From a bacterium (GTDB lineage Bacteria > Armatimonadota > Zipacnadia > Zipacnadales > Zipacnadaceae): a DNA stretch of 26,444 nucleotides. The notes below the pieces were generated by a model that worked only from the letters and a program-made list of their open reading frames with translations, was not told the origin of the DNA and made no database searches. Positions 15,438 through 23,272 of this stretch are shown piece by piece. The stretch lies in the NCBI GenBank assembly GCA_030603495.1, contig JAUVXR010000033.1, positions 1 to 26,444 of the forward strand, written 5' to 3'. The position numbers were made by a program, and so were the translations under genes. Numbering within the stretch: position 1 is the first letter of the stretch; each line of letters opens with the position of its first letter.

Positions 15438-16511
15438 CTAAGTCACCTCGATGCAACACATATCGCCGACGACTATCCGCCGGGGCCGCGAGCAGCACTC
15501 CTCTCCGGTCATGCGCACCTGCCGACCGATTACGGACTCGATCAGGCCAGCAGGCAAGTTCTCAATATGAGTGTCATCCTCGACAATGCAGTTGCGCAGT
15601 TGCGCGTTGATGATGTGGCAGTTGCTGCCAATTGTGACATCCGGGCCGATGGTGCAGTTGGCGATGACTGAATCTTTGCCGATCAGAGATGGCCCGGATA
15701 GCCGGGAGTTGGTCACCTGCGTGCCTACGTCCAAACCGATGGGGCCCTCTACCACGCTGGCGGCATCAACCACACCGCGCAGTTCGAGACTGAGCTGACG
15801 GAGATAGAAGCCGTTAATACGCAGCAGATCAGCCGGCGAACCGGCATCCTCCCAGAACCCCTCCAACTCGTGAGCGATGACCCTGCCGCCGTCCTCGAGC
15901 AACCTCTGGATAGCGTCGGTAATCTCGTACTCCCCCCGCGCCGAGGGCGCAATGCGCTCGATGACATCAAAGATGACCGGCTGGAAGGCATAAACGCCAA
16001 CGATGGCCAGGTTGCTGCGTGGCTCGGGCGGCTTCTCCACCATCCGCATCACTTGCCCACCAGTCATCTCGACCACGCCGTACTGCCGGGGGTCGTCTAC
16101 CTGTTTGACGAGAACCGCCGCTTGGGCCTGACTCTCTTCGAATCTCTTGATAAACTGCGCCAGCGACCATTCCAGGGCGTTGTCGCCCAAGTACATCAGC
16201 AACGGCTCATCGCCGACAAACTCTCGCGCAGTGTCCAGAGCGTGGGCCAGACCCAGCGGCTCAGGCTGGACCAGGTACGTTGCAGTCATCCCCCATCGCT
16301 TACCATCCTCGACGAATTCTCGGAGGGCATCGGGGTCGGGTGGGGTTATCACGCCGATCTGCTCGATGCCCGCCTCAGACAGCGCCTCAAGTATCCAACC
16401 CAGCAGCGGTCGGCCCGCCACCTGCATCAGGTGTTTGGGACGACAGAAGCTCAGTGGCCGCAGGCGTGTGCCTTCACCAGCACACAGGATCACCGCTTTG
16501 CGAATTGCCAT
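15438..16511 (-). CDS. Sugar-1-phosphate nucleotidyltransferase with C-terminal left-handed beta helix (long RmlA-like)
   Basis: The 357-residue product has an N-terminal nucleotidyltransferase domain (about 1-235). It opens KAVILCAGEGTRLRPLSF with the pyrophosphorylase signature GEGTRLRP at 12-19 and the Lys of CRPK at 26, and includes YLGDN for metal binding and GEYEITDAI. The remaining ~110 residues are hexapeptide repeats (VEGPIGLDVGTQVTNSRL..., SVIANCTIGPDVTIGSNCHI) of a left-handed beta helix. This combination matches the long-form glucose-1-phosphate thymidylyltransferase group (TIGR01208-like) and related UTP- or GTP-using enzymes. It would make an NDP-sugar for envelope polysaccharide. 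The nucleotide and sugar cannot be fixed from the sequence. No rmlBCD genes are nearby; it sits between trpS and scpA. Confidence 0.85.
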   Translation of the reverse strand: MAIRKAVILCAGEGTRLRPLSFCRPKHLMQVAGRPLLGWILEALSEAGIEQIGVITPPDPDALREFVEDGKRWGMTATYLVQPEPLGLAHALDTAREFVGDEPLLMYLGDNALEWSLAQFIKRFEESQAQAAVLVKQVDDPRQYGVVEMTGGQVMRMVEKPPEPRSNLAIVGVYAFQPVIFDVIERIAPSARGEYEITDAIQRLLEDGGRVIAHELEGFWEDAGSPADLLRINGFYLRQLSLELRGVVDAASVVEGPIGLDVGTQVTNSRLSGPSLIGKDSVIANCTIGPDVTIGSNCHIINAQLRNCIVEDDTHIENLPAGLIESVIGRQVRMTGEECCSRPRRIVVGDMCCIEVT

Positions 16512-16570
16512 TCGATATCACCCGGCTCAGTGGCCGACCGAGGCCCTGCCCCAGTCCATGCGGCTGCTGT

Positions 16571-17560
16571 CTAACGACTCACCTTCATTGCCGCGCGCAC
16601 TTCTTCCATCGTCTGGGCAGCGACCTCGCGGGCCTGCGTGGCGCCCTCGGTCAGGATGTCGCGCACCGTATCACGGTCCGCTTCGAGTTGGCCACGTCGC
16701 TGCATTATTGGTGCCAACGCCGCCAGCAGCTTCTCAGTGGCCTCCGCCTTGCAATCCACACAGCCCAGATCGCCGGACTCACAGGCCGCCTTTATCGGCT
16801 CGGTGCGCTCAGTGTTGTACATACTGTGATAGACAAATACCGGACACTCGTCGGGATGGCCCGGATCACCCCGGTAGACCTTGGCTGGGTCAGTGAACAT
16901 CTTGCGCACCTTCTCAGCGATGTCCTCGGGCGTATCAGCCAGGTCTAAGGTATTATTGTAGGACTTGCTCATCTTCCGGCCGTCGGTGCCTGGCACAACT
17001 GAGAACTCGCTAATCATCGCCTGGGGCTCAGGAAAGACATCGCCGTAGAAGTTATTAAAGCGCCGAGCAATCTCGCGCGAAAGCTCCAGATGCGGCAGTT
17101 GGTCCTGGCCGACCGGCACGGTATCCGCCTTGTAGATGACGATGTCGGCGGCCTGCAGTACCGGATAGCCCAGGAAGCCGTAGCCGGCGGTCTTCTCCTC
17201 GCCAATCTGGTCTCTTTGTTCCTTGTAGGTGGGGCAGCGCTCCAGCCAGGTGACCGGCGTAACCATCGAGAGCAGTAGGTGCAGCTCGGCATGCTCTTTG
17301 ACATCGGACTGTACAAACAACACGCTGCGCTGCGGGTCCAGGCCGACAGCCAACCAGTCAATCGCCACCTGCTCGATATTCTCGCGCAGCATCTCAGTTT
17401 CATCGAAGGCAGTGGTCAGAGCATGCCAGTCAGCGATCTCGAAAAAGCACTCGTAGTCATCCTGCAACTCCGCCCAGATGCGCAGCGTGCCCTCCAGATG
17501 CCCTAGATGAAGCTGCCCGGTGGGCCGATGCCCACTTAGTATCCGCCCTTTTTTCGGCAC
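16571..17560 (-). CDS. trpS: Tryptophanyl-tRNA synthetase
   Basis: This class I aminoacyl-tRNA synthetase charges tRNA-Trp in the cytoplasm. From the chosen GTG the product is 329 residues, the usual TrpS length. It shows RILSGHRPTGQLHLGHLEGTL with the HIGH-type motif HLGH at 18-21. ADIVIYKADTVPVGQDQLPHLELSREIARRFN forms the tryptophan and adenylate pocket, and GRKMSKS carries the KMSKS loop at 196-200. A longer frame opens at a TTG (17587) and adds nine residues (MTNCGRRTV) not seen in relatives. The GTG at 17560 has GGGAGG exactly 9 bases upstream, so I take it as the start. It lies 45 bases after the M50 protease gene on the same strand. Confidence 0.96.
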   Translation of the reverse strand: MPKKGRILSGHRPTGQLHLGHLEGTLRIWAELQDDYECFFEIADWHALTTAFDETEMLRENIEQVAIDWLAVGLDPQRSVLFVQSDVKEHAELHLLLSMVTPVTWLERCPTYKEQRDQIGEEKTAGYGFLGYPVLQAADIVIYKADTVPVGQDQLPHLELSREIARRFNNFYGDVFPEPQAMISEFSVVPGTDGRKMSKSYNNTLDLADTPEDIAEKVRKMFTDPAKVYRGDPGHPDECPVFVYHSMYNTERTEPIKAACESGDLGCVDCKAEATEKLLAALAPIMQRRGQLEADRDTVRDILTEGATQAREVAAQTMEEVRAAMKVSR

Positions 17561-17569
17561 AACAGTGCG

Positions 17570-17575
17570 CCTCCC
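17570..17575 (-). promoter_or_regulatory. Ribosome binding site that fixes the trpS start
   Basis: GGGAGG on the minus strand lies 9 bases before the GTG at 17560 and inside the longer TTG-initiated frame. It favours the shorter protein. Confidence 0.7.
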
Positions 17576-17605
17576 ACAATTGGTCAATTCGTTGCGAAAT
17601 GAAAG

Positions 17606-18241
17606 TCAGAAGAATCCTGGGAAAAAACTACCAGATAGTAAATAGTATAGCAAAAGCGCAGGAATTACAACCACACGCCCCAGCATCCCGGTCACGATGA
17701 GTATGAGCAGCAGAATCATCCCGTACCTACTCATAAAGATCGCGTAATTGCGGGCCTTCTCGTAGGGCAGAATTGCCTGGACGATATGCGAACCGTCCAG
17801 CGGGAATATCGGGATCAGATTAAAAAAAGCCAGAAAGAGACTGAGCAGTACAATCGTGGCCAGGGCCGAACCGTATTCTCCGGCAAATTCGAACCGCAGC
17901 GGCAAGGCAAGTAATGCCGCCGTGACTATGTTCGCTCCCGGGCCGGCCAGGGCGACCAGCGCGTCATCACGCCGCGGGTAACCGAAGTTGACCGGATTTA
18001 TCGGCACGGCCTTGCCCCAGCCCATGCCAAACAGCAGAATCATGGTCGTGCCGATTGGGTCATAATGAGCCAGCGGGTTAAGGCTGACCCGCCCCATATT
18101 GCGCGCTGTAGGATCCCCGCACATATCCGCCACCTTGGCGTGCGCGAATTCATGCACAGTCAGAGCCACGGTGATGGCCACCAACCAGGAGACTAGGAAC
18201 TGGATATTGATATTCCCGCTCAGTATCTGGTCAATCAACAT
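17606..18241 (-). CDS. Site-2 protease family (M50) membrane zinc metalloprotease
   Basis: The 211-residue protein is a small M50B-type intramembrane protease with four or five helices. The zinc-binding HExxH is in LTVHEFAHAKVADMCGDPTA (His30, Glu31, His34). The third ligand is expected in NLIPIFPLDGSHIV (Asp149). The RVSLNPLAHYDPIGT and GWGKAVPINP segments match the short YwhC-like subgroup without PDZ or CBS domains. Such proteases cut membrane-bound substrates, but no substrate is known for this subgroup. Its ATG overlaps the stop of the tRNA nucleotidyltransferase by one base (TAATG), so translation is coupled. The M50-trpS-scpA neighbourhood is one I have seen in several unrelated bacteria. 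Confidence 0.92.
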   Translation of the reverse strand: MLIDQILSGNINIQFLVSWLVAITVALTVHEFAHAKVADMCGDPTARNMGRVSLNPLAHYDPIGTTMILLFGMGWGKAVPINPVNFGYPRRDDALVALAGPGANIVTAALLALPLRFEFAGEYGSALATIVLLSLFLAFFNLIPIFPLDGSHIVQAILPYEKARNYAIFMSRYGMILLLILIVTGMLGRVVVIPALLLYYLLSGSFFPGFF

Positions 18242-19551
18242 TATGCCGGTGTGCCTTTTCCTTGACAGGAGTCTAGGTATCGCAGAGCCACCCGAAGCTG
18301 CTCCTCGCGAGCGGCAGTCGGATTGTCTAACTTCACGCGCAGCGCCTGAGCCAGCGCCTCGGAGAACCGTGGGCCAGGCTGAGCGCCTGCAGCAAGCAAG
18401 TCGTCGCCGGTCACATCGGTCTCAGTATGGCGCAGCTCAAGCCAGTACTGGGCAATGCGCTCACACACCGTTGAATCGCTCTTAGCCCACAAAGCGGCCG
18501 CGGTCACCAAATCGGCTCTGGATAGCGCGAAGTACAGATCAGCCGGGCTGACCTTCGGCTCACTTAATTCCGCTGGAGGGTTGCCCAGTATCTCAAGTGC
18601 AGTCTTCAGAGCATGCCGATCCTCGCTGCCCATCTGGAAATAGCCGACAAGCGCCTCCGGGGCGGTACCCGCTTCATCAGCGACCAGCGCCAAACAGGAC
18701 AACGCTGCAGCCTGGCCAGTTCGGGCCGCACCCAGTGTTTCCAGCGCTGGCGCTATCTCCTCCAGCACCGCCCGTAGTTCATCGCTTACAGGTCCGCCGA
18801 GGTGCATGGCTTCGAGCATGCCTAGCTCGCCCATGCAGGCCAATACCGCAACAGCAAACTCCCCGCGGAGCAACGGCAAGAGGACGTCCGCGCGCCGCTG
18901 CGGGGAGACCGAACCCAGAGCTGACTGGCGAACCGCTGCGTGGGCCAGCGTCAGCGTATGCTTCTCCAGCGAGAAGCCCAGGCGCACCTCAAGACCGACT
19001 GCGCGGATGAGGCGGGTGGGGTCGTCCAAGAAGCTGCGATCATGCAGCACCCTGATTAGGCCCGCCTGCAAATCCCCGCACCCATCGAAGGGATCGTGCA
19101 ACTCCCCCCACGGCTCTGGATTCAGAGCCACAGCGAGCGCGTTAATCGTGAAATCCCGTCGCCCCAGGTCCTCCGTCAAAGAGGCCGGGGCCACTGTAGG
19201 CAGCGCGCCGGGATGCTCGTACGTCTCCTGCCTGGCTGTGGCAATATCTAGGTGGCTGCCGTCGGGCAGGCGGAGCCCGGCCGTCAGGAACGCATCGTGA
19301 ACCGTGACCTGTGCACCTAGCATATGAGCACAAGCGTGAGCAAACGCGGGACCGTCGCCTTCTACCGCCAGATCCAGGTCAAGCTGCGCACGCCCCAGCA
19401 GCAGGTCGCGCACCGGCCCGCCCACCAGGTAGACGCCCATAGCCATATCCTCTGCGAGTCTGCCTGCTGCCTGGAGGAGCTGATGCTGCCCAGGCGGGAG
19501 GAGACTCTGCATTTGATGGGAGAGGTTGTCACTGGCGGCATTAGTATTCAT
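18241..19551 (-). CDS. tRNA nucleotidyltransferase / poly(A) polymerase family protein
   Basis: This 436-residue class II nucleotidyltransferase would add CCA, or part of it, to tRNA 3' ends. The head domain has YLVGGPVRDLLLGR (residues about 41-54) and DLDLAVEGD with the metal-binding Asp pair. ASLTEDLGRRDFTINALAVAL, then LHDRSFLDDPTRLIRAVGLEVRLGFSLE, the neck region, follow. The C-terminal half is helical. Many deep-branching bacteria split the job between CC-adding and A-adding enzymes that look alike at this level. I therefore avoid a full CCA-adding label, and poly(A) polymerase is the third option. It lies 70 bases after lysA and overlaps the M50 protease gene by one base. Confidence 0.88.
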   Translation of the reverse strand: MNTNAASDNLSHQMQSLLPPGQHQLLQAAGRLAEDMAMGVYLVGGPVRDLLLGRAQLDLDLAVEGDGPAFAHACAHMLGAQVTVHDAFLTAGLRLPDGSHLDIATARQETYEHPGALPTVAPASLTEDLGRRDFTINALAVALNPEPWGELHDPFDGCGDLQAGLIRVLHDRSFLDDPTRLIRAVGLEVRLGFSLEKHTLTLAHAAVRQSALGSVSPQRRADVLLPLLRGEFAVAVLACMGELGMLEAMHLGGPVSDELRAVLEEIAPALETLGAARTGQAAALSCLALVADEAGTAPEALVGYFQMGSEDRHALKTALEILGNPPAELSEPKVSPADLYFALSRADLVTAAALWAKSDSTVCERIAQYWLELRHTETDVTGDDLLAAGAQPGPRFSEALAQALRVKLDNPTAAREEQLRVALRYLDSCQGKGTPA

Positions 19552-19620
19552 AGCGTCGCCGGCAGCTCTTGAGATTGGTGGCCAGGAATCGCGGGGCCAG
19601 TGCGCAACGATGATTCTGCC

Positions 19621-20946
19621 TCAGCGCAGGCGCTGCGGGATGACATCCTGCCGGAGCAGGTCGTCGAGACCCTCCCGGTGGACGATCACGTCGGCTTGGC
19701 CCTCCTGAACCAGGACCATCGCCGGCCGAGGGAACCGATTATAGTTCGAAGCCATCGAATAGTTATAGGCGCCCGTCGAAAAGACCGCGATTATGTCGCC
19801 TTCCTGCACCGGAGCCAGGGCAACTTCCTCGATGAGCGTGTCGGTTTCACAGTGACGCCCGGCCAGACGCACGGGCATCGTGCGCGGCTCATTGGCGCGA
19901 TTCGCTACCAGCGCAGTGTACTGGGCTTCATATAGAGCCGGACGCGGGTTGTCCGACAGGCCGCCGTCCACGGCTACGTAGGTGCGGACACCCGGGATCT
20001 CCTTAACCGGACCTACCGTATACAGCGTTGTCCCGGCGGTGCCGACTAGTGAGCGGCCCGGCTCGAGGATGAGCACCGGCATCGGGTAGTCATACTCGGC
20101 CAGCGCCTGCTCCAAAGCTTCCGCGATGATGTCGGCGAGCTCCGCGATAGTCGGCGGAGCATCCTCTGCGGTATAAGCAATGCCCAACCCGCCCCCCAAG
20201 TTCAGTTCTTTGAGGGTGAGGCCGAGCTGCTCGCGCATCTGGGCCATAAAACCGACCATTATGTGGGCCGCCCGGGCAAAACTGTCGAGCTCGAACATCT
20301 GCGAACCGATATGGCAGTGGACGCCGTGGAGGTTTACGTCCGCCGATTCCTGGGCTTGGCGGATGCCCTCAGCGGCAGCGCCCGTGCTGATGTGCAGGCC
20401 GAACTTGGTGTCAATCTGGCCGGTCTGAACGTAGCTGTGGGTCTGCGGTTTGATGCCCGGCACCACTCGCAAATGAATGTCGGCGTTTTCTCCCCGACAC
20501 CGAGCCATCTCGGCTATGCGCCGCAATTCCGAGAGACTATCCACGACGATGCGGGACAGCCCCATATCCGCCGCCATTTCCAGTTCATCGTCGAGCTTGA
20601 AGTTGCCGTGCAGCAGCATCCGCTCGGGCGGGAAGCCGGCCTGCTGGGCGGTATACAACTCTCCGCCGCTGGCCACGTCCAGGTGGAGCCCCTCCTGGTC
20701 AATGATGCGGCACATCGCCGTGGTAAGCAACGCCTTCCCGGCAAAGCAGATGTTGACCTGGGGCAACTTCCTAGCGAAGCTCTCACGGTACTGGCGACAC
20801 TGCTCGCGCAGGTGGGCTTCGTCTACCACGTACAGAGGCGTACCGAATTCTGCGACCAGATCCACCACATCACACTGCCCGATCTCCAGGTGACCGGCGT
20901 CGTTTATCCGCTGCGTCCCGGAAAGCATTAGCTGTCCGTCCGGCAT
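19621..20946 (-). CDS. lysA: Diaminopimelate decarboxylase
   Basis: LysA is a PLP enzyme that decarboxylates meso-diaminopimelate to L-lysine. The 441-residue product has a TIM-barrel domain starting FGTPLYVVDEAHL. The PLP Lys is in VNICFAGKALLT (Lys71), VHCHIGSQM holds the cofactor-stacking His, LNLGGGLGIAY is the glycine loop, and LILEPGRSLVG binds the phosphate. The C-terminal beta domain has GRHCETDTLIE with the active-site Cys contributed to the partner subunit. An ATG six codons downstream is a possible alternative start, as neither has a strong ribosome binding site. It follows a hairpin terminator candidate and precedes the tRNA nucleotidyltransferase by 70 bases. No other dap genes are present. 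Confidence 0.96.
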   Translation of the reverse strand: MPDGQLMLSGTQRINDAGHLEIGQCDVVDLVAEFGTPLYVVDEAHLREQCRQYRESFARKLPQVNICFAGKALLTTAMCRIIDQEGLHLDVASGGELYTAQQAGFPPERMLLHGNFKLDDELEMAADMGLSRIVVDSLSELRRIAEMARCRGENADIHLRVVPGIKPQTHSYVQTGQIDTKFGLHISTGAAAEGIRQAQESADVNLHGVHCHIGSQMFELDSFARAAHIMVGFMAQMREQLGLTLKELNLGGGLGIAYTAEDAPPTIAELADIIAEALEQALAEYDYPMPVLILEPGRSLVGTAGTTLYTVGPVKEIPGVRTYVAVDGGLSDNPRPALYEAQYTALVANRANEPRTMPVRLAGRHCETDTLIEEVALAPVQEGDIIAVFSTGAYNYSMASNYNRFPRPAMVLVQEGQADVIVHREGLDDLLRQDVIPQRLR

Positions 20947-20995
20947 TGGGCTGATCGTCCCATCCGTGGGCCTATATTGGAGCGGGTAACCGAAA

Positions 20996-21027
20996 GCAGC
21001 CCCAGAGATACTCTCAGCAGGGGCTGC
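20996..21027 (-). terminator. Hairpin after the Ig/CuAO-N gene, possible intrinsic terminator
   Basis: GCAGCCCC (20996-21003) and GGGGCTGC (21020-21027) form a perfect 8-bp stem, and the loop itself contains AGAG-ATA-CTCT, so the structure can extend. On the minus strand it lies 37 bases past the stop at 21064 and is followed by only a short TTT run. It would separate that gene from lysA, but the weak T tract makes full termination uncertain. Confidence 0.45.
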
Positions 21028-21063
21028 CTCCTACGCGGTGCTGAGAAACACCACAATCAAGGT

Positions 21064-22836
21064 TTACAACTCGCGGCTGCTTATGACCAACTGGCCCGTG
21101 GCAGGATTGTAGCGGATCGCCACGTCCAGCGTATCGGCCAGGAACTGGAGCGGAACCATAGTGCGCCCCTGCTTTATGTAAGGAGCCAAGATCAACTCTT
21201 GCGCCTCATCGTTGACCGTTATCACCGGGTCCCCGATCTGCAACCGGATGTCAAGCTCATCGTTGACCGCTCGGACTCTCTTTTCGACAGGGAACCAGTA
21301 CAGGGCGCCGTCGGTTTGCTCAAATATCTCGCGCAGCGGCCCCACAGAAAGCCCCGTCTTCATCTCTGGCGCCACCCGCAGGTCCAGCAGCTCGCCGTTG
21401 AACACTACCTTGATGTCGCGCAGTGCGCCGATTTCCGTCGGCAGGAAGGCGGCAGTCGCGGGCTGCCCCACGCGCTTGGGATGTGGTAGGTCGGCCGCTA
21501 CTGACCGCGGCAGCATGGCCACCCGGTATTCCGTGGCCTCCCCCGGTAGGGGCGGCGAGACCCGACTGCTTAACTGGGTGGGGTACTTGGCCGCCGGGGA
21601 CATCGCTGGTCCGCTCGGGGCCATAGCCCACTCGCTCCCAGCGACCGCCGACGACGTCGTAGCTGGTCGCAGCGGGATCGGCGAAAGGGCAGCTGGCCTT
21701 GTAGTGCGCGCCGCCGCCACTGAGTAGCGCCCCGCGATGGACTGCGCGGCTGCCGCCGGCTGCGTCCCGGCTGTAGTGGGCTTTGCAGTCGCGGCCGAGA
21801 ATATGCGGGCCAGCCTCGGTGCCGTCCGGGTCAGGTCCGGTGCGGCGGCCTCAGGAGCCGATGCTCCCGCTGATACTCGACGGGCCGGCGGGCTTACGCG
21901 AGTCCGAGCCGGCGCCCCCATGCTTGTTGGGAGAGCCGCCATCTGTACCTCAGCGGCCGGCTTTGGCGCAGAAACGACGGGGCGCTCCACAGTTGCCGGA
22001 GCACCGAAGGTCTGTTCGACAACTACCTCCGACAGCACGGGCTCTGCGGGGCGAGCGTCAGCAATCGGCGGGGTTACGACCGGGGCCTCGGCAGTCACCT
22101 CCGGTGGCGGGGCCAGCGTCATGGCCGGCGCCTGCGCGGCGACCCCCGAGCGGTTATTGACCAGCACTGTTACCTCCGCCGAATCGCCCTGATTCTCCGA
22201 CTTGTCCAAAGCGCTTGCCTTGAGAACGTGGGGGCCATCCACGGCCCTAGTTGTATCCCACTTCGTGACGTACGGTGGGGTGTTATAGATCATCGTGTGC
22301 AGCTTGCCATCAACGTAGAAGAAGACTGAGCTAACGCCGATGTTGTCAGTCGCGTTGGCCTTCAGTTCGATATTGCCGCTCACCTCTGCGCCCTGCGCTG
22401 GGTAGTAGATGTTGACCACCGGCGGGATCTGGTCAGGCCGCTCAGTGGTCATACCCCGCACCTGCACAATGACCTCGGCCGCCCCCTCATTGCCCTGGGT
22501 ATCAATGGCCTTGCCCATTATGGTATGGCTGGTCCCCGTTGCGAAGGCAAAATCCCACGAAAACGACTGTGTGCCCTCAATTTTGGGGACACTGAGCTTC
22601 CAGTGACGGACCAGCTCATTGTCCACATAGAGCTGGACAACACCGATCGCATTATCGCTATCGCTGCGATAGGCCACCTCAATCCAGGTCTGCCCGGAGA
22701 CCGTCTGTCCGCTTTGCGGCTTGGTGATCCGAACCAAAGGGCTGCCAAGAGCCGCCGGGGATAGTGACATGACGATGAAGCTGACTATTCCTATGTGCCC
22801 AAGCATCCTCCAGCAGAGAGACCGAAGCCCTGACAT
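21064..22836 (-). CDS. Exported protein with two Ig-like domains and a C-terminal copper-amine-oxidase-N (stalk) domain
   Basis: From the ATG at 22836 the product is 590 residues. GGGAGG lies 8 bases upstream of this ATG, whereas a longer frame from 22878 has no such site. A signal peptide (about 1-31) ends at SPAALG. Two Ig-like beta domains follow, beginning VRITKPQSGQTVSGQTWIEV and VNIYYPAQGAEVSGNIELKA, each ending with a phrase about wholes (DTQGNEG, DKSENQG) typical of bacterial Ig repeats. A 240-residue Ala/Pro/Thr-rich linker comes next. The last ~110 residues (IKVVFNGELLDLRVAPEMKTG..., GRTMVPLQFLADTLDVAIRYN) match the copper amine oxidase N-terminal domain, usually a cell-surface or periplasmic module without catalysis. 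It has its own strong promoter and long leader. A cell-envelope scaffold or binding role is inferred. Confidence 0.85.
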   Translation of the reverse strand: MSGLRSLCWRMLGHIGIVSFIVMSLSPAALGSPLVRITKPQSGQTVSGQTWIEVAYRSDSDNAIGVVQLYVDNELVRHWKLSVPKIEGTQSFSWDFAFATGTSHTIMGKAIDTQGNEGAAEVIVQVRGMTTERPDQIPPVVNIYYPAQGAEVSGNIELKANATDNIGVSSVFFYVDGKLHTMIYNTPPYVTKWDTTRAVDGPHVLKASALDKSENQGDSAEVTVLVNNRSGVAAQAPAMTLAPPPEVTAEAPVVTPPIADARPAEPVLSEVVVEQTFGAPATVERPVVSAPKPAAEVQMAALPTSMGAPARTRVSPPARRVSAGASAPEAAAPDLTRTAPRLARIFSAATAKPTTAGTQPAAAAQSIAGRYSVAAARTTRPAALSPIPLRPATTSSAVAGSEWAMAPSGPAMSPAAKYPTQLSSRVSPPLPGEATEYRVAMLPRSVAADLPHPKRVGQPATAAFLPTEIGALRDIKVVFNGELLDLRVAPEMKTGLSVGPLREIFEQTDGALYWFPVEKRVRAVNDELDIRLQIGDPVITVNDEAQELILAPYIKQGRTMVPLQFLADTLDVAIRYNPATGQLVISSREL

Positions 22837-23010
22837 TGTGGTTTCCTCCCTACATGCCGACTGCAACGATTGCTGCAATTGTGGGCAACCGTACTAGCTT
22901 AGCCGTAGGACTCATTCCGGGCCGCCACCACTACAGCACACAGGCCGGCCTTCCGCTCACTAGCCAGCCGGGCCGTCCGCTGAGTCGAACCCGAGATTAG
23001 CCAGAAATCT
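22837..23010 (-). promoter_or_regulatory. Candidate structured 5' leader of the Ig/CuAO-N gene
   Basis: About 174 bases separate the predicted start site from the ATG at 22836. GACTCA (complement of 22981-22986) can pair with TGAGTC (complement of 22909-22914) and so enclose the central part. Inside it, CCGGC and GCCGG close a 17-base loop containing GTGAG and CGGAAG, with further GGC/GCC pairing outside. The hairpin resembles the one in the fabZ leader. A symmetric ATTGCTGCAAT lies at 22868-22878, close to the ribosome binding site, and could be an operator or a second hairpin. No known riboswitch class was recognised. Confidence 0.35.
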
Positions 23011-23016
23011 GACAAT

Positions 23017-23045
23017 ATTCTACCACAGCGGCTAGCACGAGTCAA
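23017..23045 (-). promoter_or_regulatory. Sigma-70-type promoter of the Ig/CuAO-N gene
   Basis: On the minus strand TTGACT (23040-23045), a 17-base spacer and TAGAAT (23017-23022) give five of six matches in each hexamer at optimal spacing. It would start transcription near 23010. The 140 bases between this promoter and the ribosome binding site at 23171 show no other feature I can support. Confidence 0.75.
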
Positions 23046-23185
23046 GCCCCCAGGTACGGTGGCGAAGAGAAGTTGACGTATCCCCCGGCGAATGCCAAGC
23101 TTCAATATCGAGCATTATTACCAGAATTCCCGATAATATTGGCAAATACCAGTTGGATCCGTACTGACTTGGGAGGTGACTGCCT

Positions 23186-23272
23186 GTGAAAAAGTTCTCA
23201 GTAGAGGCCGTTGAGAAGGCCAGCCTTTACAGCCAAGCATATGCTGGAGCCGGTTTCTCGAGTTGCCGCCTA
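23186..23272 (+). pseudogene. Start of an unidentified small gene, interrupted by the IS630 remnant
   Basis: GGAGGT (23172-23177) lies 8 bases before a GTG that opens MKKFSVEAVEKASLYSQAYA and nine further residues before the candidate IS boundary at 23272. This is one of the best ribosome binding sites in the window, yet the frame then runs into the mobile element. If the element and one TA are removed, the frame continues from 23829 to a TAG at 23898-23900, giving 52 residues with a hydrophobic second half (VISWTYALLPLTAKW). I do not recognise the product; a small membrane-associated peptide is possible. No convincing promoter was seen. Confidence 0.4.

Noticed and set aside
17561-17587. Nine-residue N-terminal extension of trpS from a TTG start
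   Set aside because: A GGGAGG ribosome binding site lies inside it, 9 bases before the GTG at 17560, and the extension is not family-like.
21737-22192. Plus-strand Ala/Gly/Ser-rich frames opposite the Ig/CuAO-N linker
   Set aside because: They are antisense shadows of the Ala/Pro/Thr-rich linker in GC-rich DNA, without start signals.
22899-23105. Minus-strand frame of 68 residues (MKLGIRRGIRQLL...)
   Set aside because: It runs across the TTGACT-17-TAGAAT promoter and the leader of the Ig/CuAO-N gene, so the promoter could not transcribe its start. It has no family resemblance.
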